Shown here in pieces: positions 1-8,800 of a DNA stretch of 64,000 nt. A program made the position numbers and the translations under genes. The stretch is from CAZUYC01 sp964624475. GTDB lineage: Bacteria > Myxococcota_A > UBA9160 > SMWR01. The notes under the pieces were generated by a model. That model was given only the letters and a program-made list of their open reading frames with translations, had not been told where the DNA came from and made no database searches. The stretch is taken from positions 40,943 through 104,942 of the forward strand of contig CAZUYC010000009.1 in NCBI GenBank assembly GCA_964624475.1, in the 5' to 3' direction. The number at the start of each line of letters is the position of its first letter. Positions within the stretch are counted from its first letter, which is position 1.

Positions 1-3000
1 CGAGGTCGGCGATGCACCCCCCCGGCGGCAGGTAGCAGGTGCCCTCCCCGCATTCGGCATTCGTCGCGCAGGCGTCTCCCGTCGATGTACAGACACCGGC
101 GCTCGCGCTCGCTAGCGGGTCGACGGAGCCGCCCGCGGCGATCGGTGCTGCGGTCACCGCGGCGGCGAGCAGCGAGGCAGCGGGGCTCGGCCCTGCCAGG
201 AGGGCGGCCTCGCGCGCGTTGAAGACCTGCTTCACGAGGTCGCGGGAGTCGCCGTCGCCGTTGAGATCGCAGCCGCCATCGAGGGCCGGCTGGCAGCCCG
301 CCCCGAGGACGACGCCGGATTGCTGGCCCTCGGCCGTGATGAAGACGACCGTGTCGCCATCGACGCGGTACGGGAAACGCGGGTCGCAGGCCTCGAGCGG
401 ACACGGGATCACCGCCTGCTGCGTGTTGAAGAGGCGCTCCGAGACGAGATCGAAGACCTGGAGCACGTCGTCCTCGCCGTCTCCGTCGGCGTTCAGGTCT
501 GTGCCCTGCGCGGCCTCGCGCGTGTGGAACGCCACCAGCCGCTGGCCCAGAACGAGGTCCTCCGCGGACTGACCGATCTCGATCATCCGCCGCGCGTCGG
601 CGCGATAGACCTGGACGAGGCGATCCCGCGCATCGCCGTCTTCGTTCCGGTCCACCGCCTCTCCGAGACAGCTTCCGCCGGTGGGGTCCGGCCGTCCGCA
701 CTCCGGGACCAGCAGCGCCACGTTGGAATCCAGCGCATCGATGGCCGTCGCTCGCGTGCCGAGCGCCCTCCAGCACGCCGCCCGTGTGGGCCAGTCGCAG
801 ATCTCGGCCGAGGCCTCGCCTCCGTCCGGGGCCAGAACCCGCGCCGCCACGAGGTCGGAAGTGAACGCGATCTCCAGCGCCTCCCCGCCGCCGAGATCCT
901 CGGGGGGGCCACCGCCCACCGAGAGGTGCACCCGGCCGGCTTCGCCCTGCGTGGGCACGAGGAAGGCGGCCGAGCCCGCGGCCACCGCCACCTGCGTCGC
1001 CGGCAGCAGGGTCCTCCGCCGCGCTGGAGAGACCGTCGTGTCGAGGACCTCGAGCACGACGTCGTCCAGGGCGCCGTCCCCGGAGAGGTCTGCATCGAGG
1101 GCGTCGAGGTCCGGGCCGCGGACGAAGACGTCCTCTACACCGTTCGTATCTCCGTCGACGAGGTTGCTCGATTCGCTGCTGAACCCCACGAACCGACCGT
1201 CGCTCGAGACGGAGGGCAGCTCGGTCGTCCCATTTCCCTGCGACCCATCCAGCGCCACCCCCAGGCGCTCGGTCGCGCCGGTCCTGCGATCGTGGACGAA
1301 GACGTCGTACGCGTCGTCGCTCCGGGTGGGAGACTGTCCTCGCCTGACCAGGGACTCGAACGCGACGAACTGGCCGTCACCCGAGACGGAGGCCGAGCCG
1401 CTCTCGCCGCTCAAGGGAGTCCCGTCCGCGGCCACGCTCACCCGCGCCGTCTCGCGAGTCGTGCGATCGTGGACGAAGACGTCGTTCGTGTCGTCCGCCT
1501 CGCCTGCCACGAGGTTCGTTGCAAGCGAAGAGAACGCAACGATCCGACCGTCTCTCGAGAGCCAGGGGTTGCTCGAGGCGTTGTTCCCCTGCGTCGCGTC
1601 CGAGGCCACGCTCACCCGTGTCGTTTTACCAGCGATGCGATCGCGGAGGAAGACATCGGGCGCGCCGTTTGTGTCCCCCGACACGAGGTTGCTCGCGTCG
1701 GAGACGAACGCGACGGTTCGACCGTCGCCCGTGAGGGAGAGCTCGGGGATCGAAGATCCATCGAGGGCCTGCGTCCCGTCCGAGGCCACGCTCGCCCGCG
1801 TCGTCGCGCCTGTGATGCGATCGTGGACGAAGGTGTCTCCCCTGTTGTTCGAATCGCCTGGCACGAGGTTGCTCGCGTTCGAGTTGAACGCCACCGTGTT
1901 GCCGTCGCCGGAAACGGCACCATCGAGGGAAGATGAATCTCCCTGCGTCCCGTTTGAGTCCACGCTCACCCGTGCCGTCTCGCCGGTGATGCGATCGTGG
2001 ACGAAGACGTCCGGTCCGTTGTTCGCATCGTCTGGTGCGAGGTTGGTTGCCCAGCCCTCGAACACGACGATTCGACCGTCGCCCGAGAGGCCGCGGACGA
2101 TCGAGAAGGAGCCGGCCTCGCTCCCATCGGAGGTCACGCTGACCCGCTCCGTCTTTCTCTTCGCGCGATCGTGGACCAACACGTCGGTGTGGCCGTTCGC
2201 GTCGTCCGGCACCAGGTTGCTCGCGTCCGAGCCGAACGCCACGACCCGTCCGTCGGCCGACAGGAAGGGGAGGTCCGACTCGGCGAGCCCCTGAGCTCCG
2301 TCGGAGGCCACGCTCACCCGCTCGGTCGTCTGCCGGGCGTTGCGCCACTCGGGCGTGCGGAAGTAGATCCGGCCTTCCGAGATCGCGAGGCTTCGACCCG
2401 CGACGAGAGGCGCCGCGTCCACGGCGATGTCGAGACCGCAGGTCAGCTCTCCCTCGCCGCAAGGCCCGGCTGGAGCGGTGGAACCCAGGCGGAAGACGCG
2501 CAGGATGGGGTCGAAGACGCTGCCGTTCGCATTCGAATCGCAGACCGCCGGGTCGGCGCAATCGCCCTCGAGCGGCTCGAGCTCGAGGAAAGCCACGAGA
2601 TCGCCTTCGACCGCGACGGCGGGAAAGCGGAAGCGGCCGTCGCGCACGCGCGTCACCGCGCGCCCTTCCGCGCCGCTCGAGATCACCTCGCTCGTGCCTA
2701 TCCGGATCGACTCACCGGTCGCCCGGTGGCGTAGGCGCAGCACCGGGTCCGTTCCGTCCGAGTCGTCGTTGAGCCGCGTGCAGTCGGGGACGCCATCACC
2801 GGTGCAGTCGTCCTGCGGCTCGCCGATCGCCTCGTTGGCGACGAAGGCGAAGAGCTCCTGCGACTCGATCAGGCCATCGAGCGGCACGGGGCTCTGCGCG
2901 TCGAGGCGGAGTTCGTCCGCAGCGCGCGCGATCAGCACCGGACCGACTCCTCCCGCGAGCCGATCCGAGAAGTCGAAGAGCGTCGCGCAGCTGGCCCCCG

Positions 3001-4288
3001 GGCCGCAGTCGGTGTCCTCGGTGCAGACGCGACCCTCGTTGCCGCCTCCCACGCAGCCGCGTCGCTGCACCCGGATCACGCCCACCGGGGCATCGACCGA
3101 GCCGAAGAGCGAGAGCGTGTCGGTGGCCGTGGGGTCCGCGATCGGCGTGAAGATCGGCGGGAGCTTCTGGCCCCCGGGCGCCCAGGAGGAGAGGAAGGCC
3201 TCGCTGGGGATCGTCACCGGGGCCGGGGCCGTGCCGAAGGCCGGGAGCTTCGTGTTGCCCTGGATGAGCCGCGGCACGGGGATCCGGTCGGCCTGGATCA
3301 GGACGCCCCGGTATTCCATCGGGATCAGCGCATTGCCCGCCGCGTCGACCGCGAAGCGAGCCTCGGTCTGGAGCCCCGTGCACGGACTCCCAGGCGTCGC
3401 CGTCGTACACAACGCCTGGTAGTCGTTCGGGGGCGGGAGCGCCGTGAAACGGCCGAAGGTGGGATCGATATGATCGGGTGTCGTCTCGCAAGTGCCGTCG
3501 CGCGCATAGAGTTCGTCGATGCAGGCCACGAGCCCGGGCGTGTCGGCGCAGCGCGCCGAGGCTAGGCCCACCGGCAGCGGATCCGTCACGGGGGTCACCG
3601 CGATCGCCGCGGGGCCGGTGAGCGTGCGGTCGTCGTCCGGTGTCGCCACGAGCGCGTCGGTGTCGGGGAAGCGGAAGCGCAGCCGGAAGGGCAGGCAGGC
3701 ACCGATCTCCCCGCACTGCACGGCATCCGCGCACGCCTGGCCCGCGCTCGGTCCGCCGATGCACTCGTTCTGGATCGAGAAGTCCGGGCTCCCGGGCGGC
3801 GCCAGGCAGGTTCCTCCCGGGCAGTCGGCGCCGCCAGTGCACAGCCCCCCGTCGTTCGACCCGCCCGAACAGAACCCCCGCGACGCGCAGGTGACCTGGA
3901 CGCCGTTCGGAAGGGCCCCGGTCTGCGCAGCGAGGGTCTGACACCGATCCTGGGTCGCCGCCGTCCCGAGCACGACCGCGTTGCGCGCGCCCCCGCCCGG
4001 CGGCTCGAAGAGCACCGTCACGAAGTAGTCGTCCTCGGGGGCGAGACCGCCGGGAAGGTCTGCGAAGCCGTTCGAGTTGGGCTCGCAGACCGGGCGCAGG
4101 CGGACCAGGATCTGTTCTCCGTCGTCGTTCGGGATCGCGAAGGGACGGTTCAGGGAGCCCAGCGCGCCGCGGAACTCCCGGGTCACCCCCGGGATCACGT
4201 CGCACATGGACTGGGCCGCCGTCGGAGGAGACAGGCAGGCGAGGGCGGCGGCAACGCAGCCAGGGAGCCGAGATCGGAACGCGCCCAT
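1..4288 (-). CDS. Giant secreted seven-bladed beta-propeller protein, 3' end off the window
   Basis: The frame is open from the ATG at 4288 to the window edge, giving more than 1,425 residues without a stop. It starts with a signal peptide (Arg-rich start, Ala/Leu core, likely cut near TAA-QS). About residues 655-1040 hold seven near-identical units of about 50 residues, each with RVSVASDG, then LSxDGRxVAF, then a run such as SNLVxxDxN and DVFVHDR. This is the pattern of WD40-like/TolB-type propeller blades. Short acidic DxNxDGD stretches follow and may bind calcium. Cys-rich GGxNDGGxC-type segments occur in the N-terminal third. It is probably an extracellular or cell-surface protein, but the substrate is unknown. 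The upstream sequence has a GGGAG-like ribosome site. The C-terminus, and so any sorting tail, is not visible. Confidence 0.85.
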   Translation of the reverse strand, partial: MGAFRSRLPGCVAAALACLSPPTAAQSMCDVIPGVTREFRGALGSLNRPFAIPNDDGEQILVRLRPVCEPNSNGFADLPGGLAPEDDYFVTVLFEPPGGGARNAVVLGTAATQDRCQTLAAQTGALPNGVQVTCASRGFCSGGSNDGGLCTGGADCPGGTCLAPPGSPDFSIQNECIGGPSAGQACADAVQCGEIGACLPFRLRFRFPDTDALVATPDDDRTLTGPAAIAVTPVTDPLPVGLASARCADTPGLVACIDELYARDGTCETTPDHIDPTFGRFTALPPPNDYQALCTTATPGSPCTGLQTEARFAVDAAGNALIPMEYRGVLIQADRIPVPRLIQGNTKLPAFGTAPAPVTIPSEAFLSSWAPGGQKLPPIFTPIADPTATDTLSLFGSVDAPVGVIRVQRRGCVGGGNEGRVCTEDTDCGPGASCATLFDFSDRLAGGVGPVLIARAADELRLDAQSPVPLDGLIESQELFAFVANEAIGEPQDDCTGDGVPDCTRLNDDSDGTDPVLRLRHRATGESIRIGTSEVISSGAEGRAVTRVRDGRFRFPAVAVEGDLVAFLELEPLEGDCADPAVCDSNANGSVFDPILRVFRLGSTAPAGPCGEGELTCGLDIAVDAAPLVAGRSLAISEGRIYFRTPEWRNARQTTERVSVASDGAQGLAESDLPFLSADGRVVAFGSDASNLVPDDANGHTDVLVHDRAKRKTERVSVTSDGSEAGSFSIVRGLSGDGRIVVFEGWATNLAPDDANNGPDVFVHDRITGETARVSVDSNGTQGDSSSLDGAVSGDGNTVAFNSNASNLVPGDSNNRGDTFVHDRITGATTRASVASDGTQALDGSSIPELSLTGDGRTVAFVSDASNLVSGDTNGAPDVFLRDRIAGKTTRVSVASDATQGNNASSNPWLSRDGRIVAFSSLATNLVAGEADDTNDVFVHDRTTRETARVSVAADGTPLSGESGSASVSGDGQFVAFESLVRRGQSPTRSDDAYDVFVHDRRTGATERLGVALDGSQGNGTTELPSVSSDGRFVGFSSESSNLVDGDTNGVEDVFVRGPDLDALDADLSGDGALDDVVLEVLDTTVSPARRRTLLPATQVAVAAGSAAFLVPTQGEAGRVHLSVGGGPPEDLGGGEALEIAFTSDLVAARVLAPDGGEASAEICDWPTRAACWRALGTRATAIDALDSNVALLVPECGRPDPTGGSCLGEAVDRNEDGDARDRLVQVYRADARRMIEIGQSAEDLVLGQRLVAFHTREAAQGTDLNADGDGEDDVLQVFDLVSERLFNTQQAVIPCPLEACDPRFPYRVDGDTVVFITAEGQQSGVVLGAGCQPALDGGCDLNGDGDSRDLVKQVFNAREAALLAGPSPAASLLAAAVTAAPIAAGGSVDPLASASAGVCTSTGDACATNAECGEGTCYLPPGGCIADL

Positions 4289-4457
4289 GCAACGCTCCCG
4301 GGTGATTCTTACCACAAACGGACTCTCGCATGGAAGAGTCGTCTCGACGATGCCGAACGGACCGCGCGCCGGGGTCAAGACCCCGGTGCTGGGTTTCGCG
4401 AACTTCGAGCTCGGCCGAGCGTCCCGCTCGGAGCAGTCCGGCCGGGGGAGCCGGCCG

Positions 4458-4588
4458 TCACGACAGGCTCGCGAGGTGGCGCTCGACATGCCTCGCGAAC
4501 TCGACGAATCCAGGTGCTCGTTCAGGACCCGGTGCAGCCGGGTCACGTCCACGTCCAGGTATCCTTGCACGAGCACGTTGCGGAAGCC
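4458..4588 (-). pseudogene. Remnant of a HepT-type HEPN toxin
   Basis: Just downstream of the MNT nucleotidyltransferase, the minus strand reads GFRNVLVQGYLDVD then TRLHRVLNEHLD, the conserved C-terminal part of HepT/DUF86 HEPN toxins (R-N-V-L-V-x-x-Y core). After the LNEHLD stretch the match continues only in another frame, as FVEFARHVERHLASLS and a stop at 4458-4460. A single-base loss near 4505-4512 explains this. The N-terminal two thirds of the toxin, including its start, are missing: the sequence goes almost directly from the antitoxin stop into this tail. The toxin is therefore dead while its partner is intact. Family assignment rests on recognition of the motif and the gene order. Confidence 0.7.
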
Positions 4589-4619
4589 GGCCCCGTCTCG
4601 GCGTCGGTTTGGCCGGGGC

Positions 4620-5054
4620 TCACCGGCCGAACTCGCCCCGTTCGAGCCGTCCCGCGCGCGCGGCCCGGATCTTCGCGAGCTGCGGCACGTAGTCGCAGTA
4701 GCGCGAGAGAGCGCGACCCTCGCGCACGGTGGTGGCGCGCAGATCGCGCGCGAAGAGCCGCACGCCGTCGCGGAGCACCCGGTGGTAGAGGAGCGGCGGA
4801 GCCGCGTTCAGGACCACGACGTCCACGCGGCTCGTGCCGAGGGCGCGCATCAGGTCGGCGGCGATCGCGGCGTCGAGGCCGAGGCCGCTCGGATCCTCGG
4901 CGCCGGGCGCCAGGTACACCGCGACGTCCACGTCGCTGTGGGCCTGCGCCTCGCCGCGCGCGAGCGAGCCGAAGAGATACGCCTCGAGCACCTCGGGCCG
5001 GCGCTCGAGCGCCTCCCGGAGCGAATCGACCGTCTCACTCCCGCCGCGCGTCAC
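4620..5054 (-). CDS. mntA: MNT-type nucleotidyltransferase antitoxin, MntA-like
   Basis: The 144-residue protein carries the minimal nucleotidyltransferase signature GSLARGEAQAHSDVDVAV near residues 29-46 (GSxARG followed by the metal-binding DxD). MntA proteins inactivate HepT ribonuclease toxins by adding AMP to a tyrosine near the HEPN active site. The length is normal for the family. The usual partner should follow directly, but only a frameshifted C-terminal remnant is found there. The protein is probably expressed without a target in this locus, or acts on a HepT elsewhere. A GTG or ATG start slightly downstream cannot be excluded. Confidence 0.8.
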   Translation of the reverse strand: MTRGGSETVDSLREALERRPEVLEAYLFGSLARGEAQAHSDVDVAVYLAPGAEDPSGLGLDAAIAADLMRALGTSRVDVVVLNAAPPLLYHRVLRDGVRLFARDLRATTVREGRALSRYCDYVPQLAKIRAARAGRLERGEFGR

Positions 5055-5159
5055 GGTGAAGGAGGATGCGGAGCTGCCGCAGGCGTGTCAAACGCCTCGG
5101 AGCGGTCCTGTGGAGCTCGGCCGCTCGATCCCTGTACTGGCGAGCTAGGATCCCTCGTC

Positions 5160-5903
5160 ATGCGAGTCGAGATTCGGCGGATCCTCGTTCCGGCATTCGT
5201 CGCATGGACGGCGGTGGGCGCGATCTCCATCTCGGGCGCCTCCGCCCAGCCCGCGCCGCCGCCGGATCAGCTCTGCCCGGCGATCGACGAGGGCTACCAG
5301 CTCTGCTCGGGAGATCTCGCGAGCGGGAATTGCGGACAGTTCGTGGCGGCGGCCGAGACGCTGGCGCAGCTCTACCAGATCCAGCTCGCGGAGGCGCCGG
5401 GCCGCGCGCAGATGCTGCTCTCGACCCACTGGTGGGGCTGCGGCTCGGCCTCGCTCGTCGACATGAAGGCGTTGCTCGCGAGGCTCGCGACGCCGCGAGC
5501 GCAGGTGCTGCTGCGCGCCGACCCGTTCCAGCGCCTGCCCGCGGCCGAGTGGCAGGCGGCTCCGCCCCGCGCGGACGCGCCGCCGGTGGCGCCCGACTGC
5601 GTGAGCCTCCCGACGCCCTCCGAGCAGGCCGGCTGCGCGGACCGCGACCTCGCCGCCGTGCGGGCCGGGTACCAGGGCGCGCTCGACGCCTGCCGGGCCG
5701 CGGTGGCGCCGGGGCTGCGCGACCAGCTCGCGGAGGCGGAGCAGACGTGGCAGACGGGCCTCGGGCCGGAGTGCGACGCCGCGGCCCTCGAGTACGCGGA
5801 CCCGACCCTCCAGTCCTTCGCGCGTTCCCAGTGCCTGGCGAATGCCACGCGCGAGCGCATGCAGTCGATGCTCGCGGCGTACCCCGAGTGCCCGGCTCGA
5901 TGA
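5160..5903 (+). CDS. Secreted protein with LprI-like (DUF1311) domain
   Basis: The 247-residue protein begins with a clear signal peptide (MRVEIRRILV, then a hydrophobic stretch ending GASAQ). The C-terminal half, about residues 155-245, has spaced cysteines, a tryptophan and an arginine (C-ADRDL, WQTGLGPEC, SQCLANATRERM) like the lysozyme-inhibitor LprI/DUF1311 domain. The N-terminal half also contains paired cysteines but matches nothing I recognise. It should act in the periplasm or outside the cell, perhaps against lysozyme-type enzymes. That role is inferred from the domain family and was not shown for this protein. The ATG at 5160 is chosen because it begins the signal peptide; the frame is open further upstream without protein-like sequence. 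Confidence 0.6.
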   Translation: MRVEIRRILVPAFVAWTAVGAISISGASAQPAPPPDQLCPAIDEGYQLCSGDLASGNCGQFVAAAETLAQLYQIQLAEAPGRAQMLLSTHWWGCGSASLVDMKALLARLATPRAQVLLRADPFQRLPAAEWQAAPPRADAPPVAPDCVSLPTPSEQAGCADRDLAAVRAGYQGALDACRAAVAPGLRDQLAEAEQTWQTGLGPECDAAALEYADPTLQSFARSQCLANATRERMQSMLAAYPECPAR

Positions 5904-5966
5904 GCTTCGCTCGCCTTCGGCTCGCTGCGCGCCCGCTGCGCGGGCTTACGCGATGAGCTTCGCTCG
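5901..5966. repeat. Degenerate copy of dispersed 44-bp repeat with hairpin between convergent genes
   Basis: Read on the minus strand, this gap has the core GCGCGCAGCGAGCC plus AGGCGAGCG seen at 18421, 20220-20350 and 55099. The word GATGAGCTTCGCTCGC occurs twice, around 5900 and 5955. At 5931-5945 GCCCGC-TGC-GCGGGC forms a perfect 6-bp stem, which could help end transcription of the two genes that converge here. There is no T-tract. Confidence 0.55.
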
Positions 5967-6644
5967 CTAGTCCTTGATGCGCTCCGCGCGCTTGCCGAAG
6001 ACCGGGGTCTCCTCCTCGATCGCCTGCTTGAAGGCAGGGCGCCCCCAGAGGCGGTCGAGGAAGGCGCGCAGGTGCGGCCAGCGCTTGCGCTCCGGCGCCA
6101 CGCCGGCGTGGCGCAGGTTCACGAAGGGGCTCGCGACGGCGATGTCGGCGATCGTGAGCCGCTCCGCGACGAAGTACTCGCGGTCGCCGAGCTCGCGCTC
6201 GAGGTAGTCGAGGAGGGGCGGGAGCTCCTTCTCGACGACCTCGCGTGCGGCGGCCTCGGCCGCCTCGTCCGCGGGCTTGCCGGAGATCAGCGGCCGGAGG
6301 ACGAGGGACAGGAAGATCTTCGGGCCCGTGACCGGCACGACGCCCCCGTCCATGAACTCCTCGAGCCAGAGCGCCCGCGCGAAGTCGAGGTCCTGCGCCG
6401 GGTAGAGCGGCGGGCTCGGGAAGCGGCGCTCCAGGTACTGGCAGATCACCGACGAGTCGTTGATCACGTGCTCGCCGTCCTTGAACGCCGGGATCCTCCC
6501 GAGCGGCGAGATCTCGCGCCATCCCTCCGGCGGCGCGAAGGGGTTCACCTGTTCGTGGCGGAAGGGCTGGCCCTTCTCGGTGAGGAAGACGCGGACCTTG
6601 CGGACGAAGGGGGAGACGGACCCCCCGAGCAGCACGAGCGACAT
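5967..6644 (-). CDS. Glutathione S-transferase family protein
   Basis: The 225-residue protein has the length and two-part layout of soluble GSTs. The N-terminal thioredoxin-like domain (about 1-80) includes SVSPFVRKVR, where a Ser sits at the usual catalytic position, then IPAFKDGE and SSVICQYLERRFP, the glutathione-binding cis-Pro and E/D-S region. The C-terminal helical domain contains LTIADIAVASPF, the conserved N-capping motif. It likely conjugates or reduces electrophiles with glutathione in the cytoplasm. It converges with the LprI-domain gene and is divergent from a second GST-fold gene at 6875. Confidence 0.85.
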   Translation of the reverse strand: MSLVLLGGSVSPFVRKVRVFLTEKGQPFRHEQVNPFAPPEGWREISPLGRIPAFKDGEHVINDSSVICQYLERRFPSPPLYPAQDLDFARALWLEEFMDGGVVPVTGPKIFLSLVLRPLISGKPADEAAEAAAREVVEKELPPLLDYLERELGDREYFVAERLTIADIAVASPFVNLRHAGVAPERKRWPHLRAFLDRLWGRPAFKQAIEEETPVFGKRAERIKD

Positions 6645-6874
6645 GGGACGACCTCCGGTACGGGCGCGAGCCCCGATGCTAACCCAGCGCGCGAGAGCTC
6701 ACAGCGGGTCGCCCTCGAGGGCCGGCGTCACCGCCGCGGGTCCCGGGCATCGAAGCTCCGGAGGCCGCGCCAAGACTTCGCCTGACCCGCGGCGCCGGGG
6801 CGCGCCGCCCACGCCCGCGGTGTCCTCGTCTTCGCGCGGGAGGGTCTCGCGGAGACCCGCTAAGCTGCGCGGTC

Positions 6875-7675
6875 ATGGATCGCCCGGGCGCTCCGTCCGA
6901 CGCCGCTTCGGACGGCTGGGTCGGGATCGAGGAAGGCCGCAAGCTCTCCGGCCTCCGCCTCGTGCTCCTGCGCGGCTTCCCGAGCCCCTGGTCGCTCGCG
7001 GCCCGCGCGATCTTCGAAATGAAGCGCATTCCCTTCGCGAAGGTCTGGCGCGCGCCCGGTGACGCCCCGGATGCGCTCCTCGCCTGGACCGGTCAGGCGA
7101 GCTACCCGGCCGCGATGCTCGGGGACGAGCGGCCGCGCACGGGCTGGGCCGAGATCCTGCTCCTCGCCGAGCATCTCGCTCCCGAGCCGCCGCTCCTCCC
7201 GAGCGACCCGGGCGAGCGCGCGATCGTCTTCGGGCTCGCCCACGAGATCTGCGGCGAGATGGGGCTCGCCTGGTGCCGCCGGCTCCTCGCGATCGAACGG
7301 CGCATGGAGCAGGCGCCCGACGATCCCGGGATCGCATCCTTCCTGCGCAGGTACGGCTCCGGCGAGGCGGGATTCGCGGGCGCGCGCTCGCGCGTGATCG
7401 AGGTCCTGCGCATGCTCGGCGATCGCCTCCAGGCGCAGCGCGATGCGGGCCGCGCCTTCCTCGTCGGCTCGTCGCTCTCCGCCGCCGACGTCTACTGGGC
7501 GACCTTCTCGTCCATGGTGGCGCTCCTCCCGCCCGAGAAGCTGCCGCTCCCCGAGCCGATCCGGGCCGCCTTCGCGACCGACGACGCGGAGATCGCCCGG
7601 GCGCTCACCCCGGCGCTTCTCCGCCACCGCGACTGGGTCTACGAGCGCTACCTGAAGCTCCCGGTCGAGGTGTAG
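6875..7675 (+). CDS. GST-fold protein, divergent
   Basis: The 266-residue protein has an N-terminal thioredoxin-like part (LRLVLLRGFPSPWSLAARAIFEMK, about 27-50) and a C-terminal helical part containing FLVGSSLSAADVYWATF, the GST C-terminal capping motif. Sequence around the expected catalytic position (GFPSPWS) differs from the canonical motif, so activity is uncertain. It is longer than a typical GST by about 40 residues, mostly at the N-terminus and between the domains. The 230 bp between it and the first GST is divergent and should hold both promoters, but I see no clear operator. The next gene starts 5 bp after its stop. Confidence 0.65.
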   Translation: MDRPGAPSDAASDGWVGIEEGRKLSGLRLVLLRGFPSPWSLAARAIFEMKRIPFAKVWRAPGDAPDALLAWTGQASYPAAMLGDERPRTGWAEILLLAEHLAPEPPLLPSDPGERAIVFGLAHEICGEMGLAWCRRLLAIERRMEQAPDDPGIASFLRRYGSGEAGFAGARSRVIEVLRMLGDRLQAQRDAGRAFLVGSSLSAADVYWATFSSMVALLPPEKLPLPEPIRAAFATDDAEIARALTPALLRHRDWVYERYLKLPVEV

Positions 7676-7680
7676 AGCAC

Positions 7681-7935
7681 GTGGTCGCCCGCAAGTTCTC
7701 CATCTCGGTTCCGGAGAGTGTCATGCGTCACGTCGATCGGGCCGCGCGCCGCCGCGGGATGACGCGCAGCGGCTTCGTCTCCCACGTTCTCGCGCGCGTG
7801 GCCGAGGCGCTAGCGGATGCCGAGATCTCCCGCAGGGTCGATACCCTCTTCGCGGACCCCGAGATCGCGCGGGAGCAGCGCCGGACCGCGCGGACCTTGC
7901 GCCGGCGCGCGCCCGCCGCCGGTATCGGATGGTGA
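7681..7935 (+). CDS. Orphan ribbon-helix-helix regulator/antitoxin
   Basis: This 84-residue protein starts at a GTG five bases after the GST stop. Residues 5-45 (FSISVPESVMRHVDRAARRRG, then TRSGFVSHVLARVAEAL) form a short strand and two helices typical of CopG/Arc-type ribbon-helix-helix proteins. The charged, Arg-rich tail resembles the toxin-binding region of MazE- or ParD-like antitoxins. No toxin follows; a VOC gene starts 23 bp downstream. It may therefore be an orphan antitoxin or a small repressor. Confidence 0.65.
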   Translation: MVARKFSISVPESVMRHVDRAARRRGMTRSGFVSHVLARVAEALADAEISRRVDTLFADPEIAREQRRTARTLRRRAPAAGIGW

Positions 7936-7958
7936 TCCAGCGGGGCGACGGGAGATCC

Positions 7959-8711
7959 ATGCGGCTGCGCCAGGTCGCGCTCGTGGCGCGCGAGCTCGAG
8001 CCCGCCGTCGAATCGCTCTGCGACGTGCTCGGCGTCGAGGTGGCCTTCCACGACCCTGGGGTCGAGGTCTTCGGGCTCCGCAACGCCGTGATGCCCGTCG
8101 GCGACACCTTCCTCGAGGTGGTCTCCCCGGACCGCCCCGGAAGCACGGCGGGGCGCCTGCTCGAGCGCCGCGCCGGCGACGGCGGCTACATGGTGATCGT
8201 GCAGTCGCAGGCGCGCGACGCGGACCGCGCCCGGCTCGGCGCGCTCGGCGTGCGCATCGTCTGGGAGGCCGGGCTCGAGGACGCCGCCACGCTGCACCTC
8301 CACCCGCGCGACGTCGGCGGCGCGATCCTCTCGCTCGACTGGATGGATCCGCCGGAGTCCTGGCGCTGGGCGGGGCCGCGCTGGCGCGAGGCGATCCGCA
8401 CCGACGCGACGACGGGGATCCTCGGCGTCGAGCTCCAGGCGAGCGACCCCGCGGCGATGGCGCGCCGCTGGAGCGAGGTGCTCGCGCAGCCGGCGACGCG
8501 CGAGGGTGGGGCCGAGGCGATCGCCCTGCCGGACGGTGGCGAGATCCGCTTCGTCCCCGACCGCGACGCCCGCGGCGAGGGCGTCTCGGGCCTCGTGGTT
8601 GCCGCCGCCGACCCCGAGGGCATCCGCCGCCGCGCGCGCGCCCGCGGAGCCCTCCGCGAGGACGGCGCGCTCACCCTCTGCGGCGTGCGCATCGCGCTGG
8701 TCGAGCCGTAG
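7959..8711 (+). CDS. VOC/glyoxalase-like domain protein
   Basis: The 250-residue protein resembles glyoxalase-like (Glyoxalase_3/VOC) proteins. VALVARELEPAVESLCDVLG opens the first beta-alpha module, FLEVVSP supplies a conserved metal-site-type Glu, and a second module starts near residue 145. The ATG at 7959 is preferred over 7929 because GGGAG lies six bases upstream and translation then begins at the domain edge, avoiding overlap with the RHH gene. The substrate cannot be predicted. It may dispose of reactive or aromatic compounds, in line with the neighbouring GST-fold genes. Confidence 0.7.
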   Translation: MRLRQVALVARELEPAVESLCDVLGVEVAFHDPGVEVFGLRNAVMPVGDTFLEVVSPDRPGSTAGRLLERRAGDGGYMVIVQSQARDADRARLGALGVRIVWEAGLEDAATLHLHPRDVGGAILSLDWMDPPESWRWAGPRWREAIRTDATTGILGVELQASDPAAMARRWSEVLAQPATREGGAEAIALPDGGEIRFVPDRDARGEGVSGLVVAAADPEGIRRRARARGALREDGALTLCGVRIALVEP

Positions 8712-8790
8712 CGGGGACGGTCGCCGGTAGCGGGGGGGGAAGCGGGGACGGTCTTCAGATATTCGGGATATTCAGATTCTTCCCGCGGGG
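8709..8790. repeat. Short repeated motif between convergent genes
   Basis: AGCGGGGACGGTC occurs twice here (at about 8709 and 8750), separated by a G-run. The AT-richer text GATATTCGGGATATTCAGATTC follows the second copy. Such GGGGACGGTC/TTCAGAT strings are reminiscent of intergenic REP-like sequences in related genomes, which is memory-level evidence. It lies between the VOC gene and the Res gene, whose 3' ends face each other. Confidence 0.35.
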
Positions 8791-8800
8791 CCACGCGCCG

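Noticed and set aside
1120..2330. DNA tandem repeats as a CRISPR or mobile element
   Set aside because: The periodicity of about 150-170 bases matches in-frame propeller blades.
320..2734. Long plus-strand open frames opposite the propeller gene
   Set aside because: They are rich in Arg, Asp and Val from antisense reading of a repeated gene. The minus frame has a signal peptide and clear blade repeats.
2796..4331. A 511-residue minus-strand frame
   Set aside because: It is out of phase with the propeller protein and gives low-complexity Arg/Pro/Gly text. Only the other frame shows a signal peptide and domain-like sequence.
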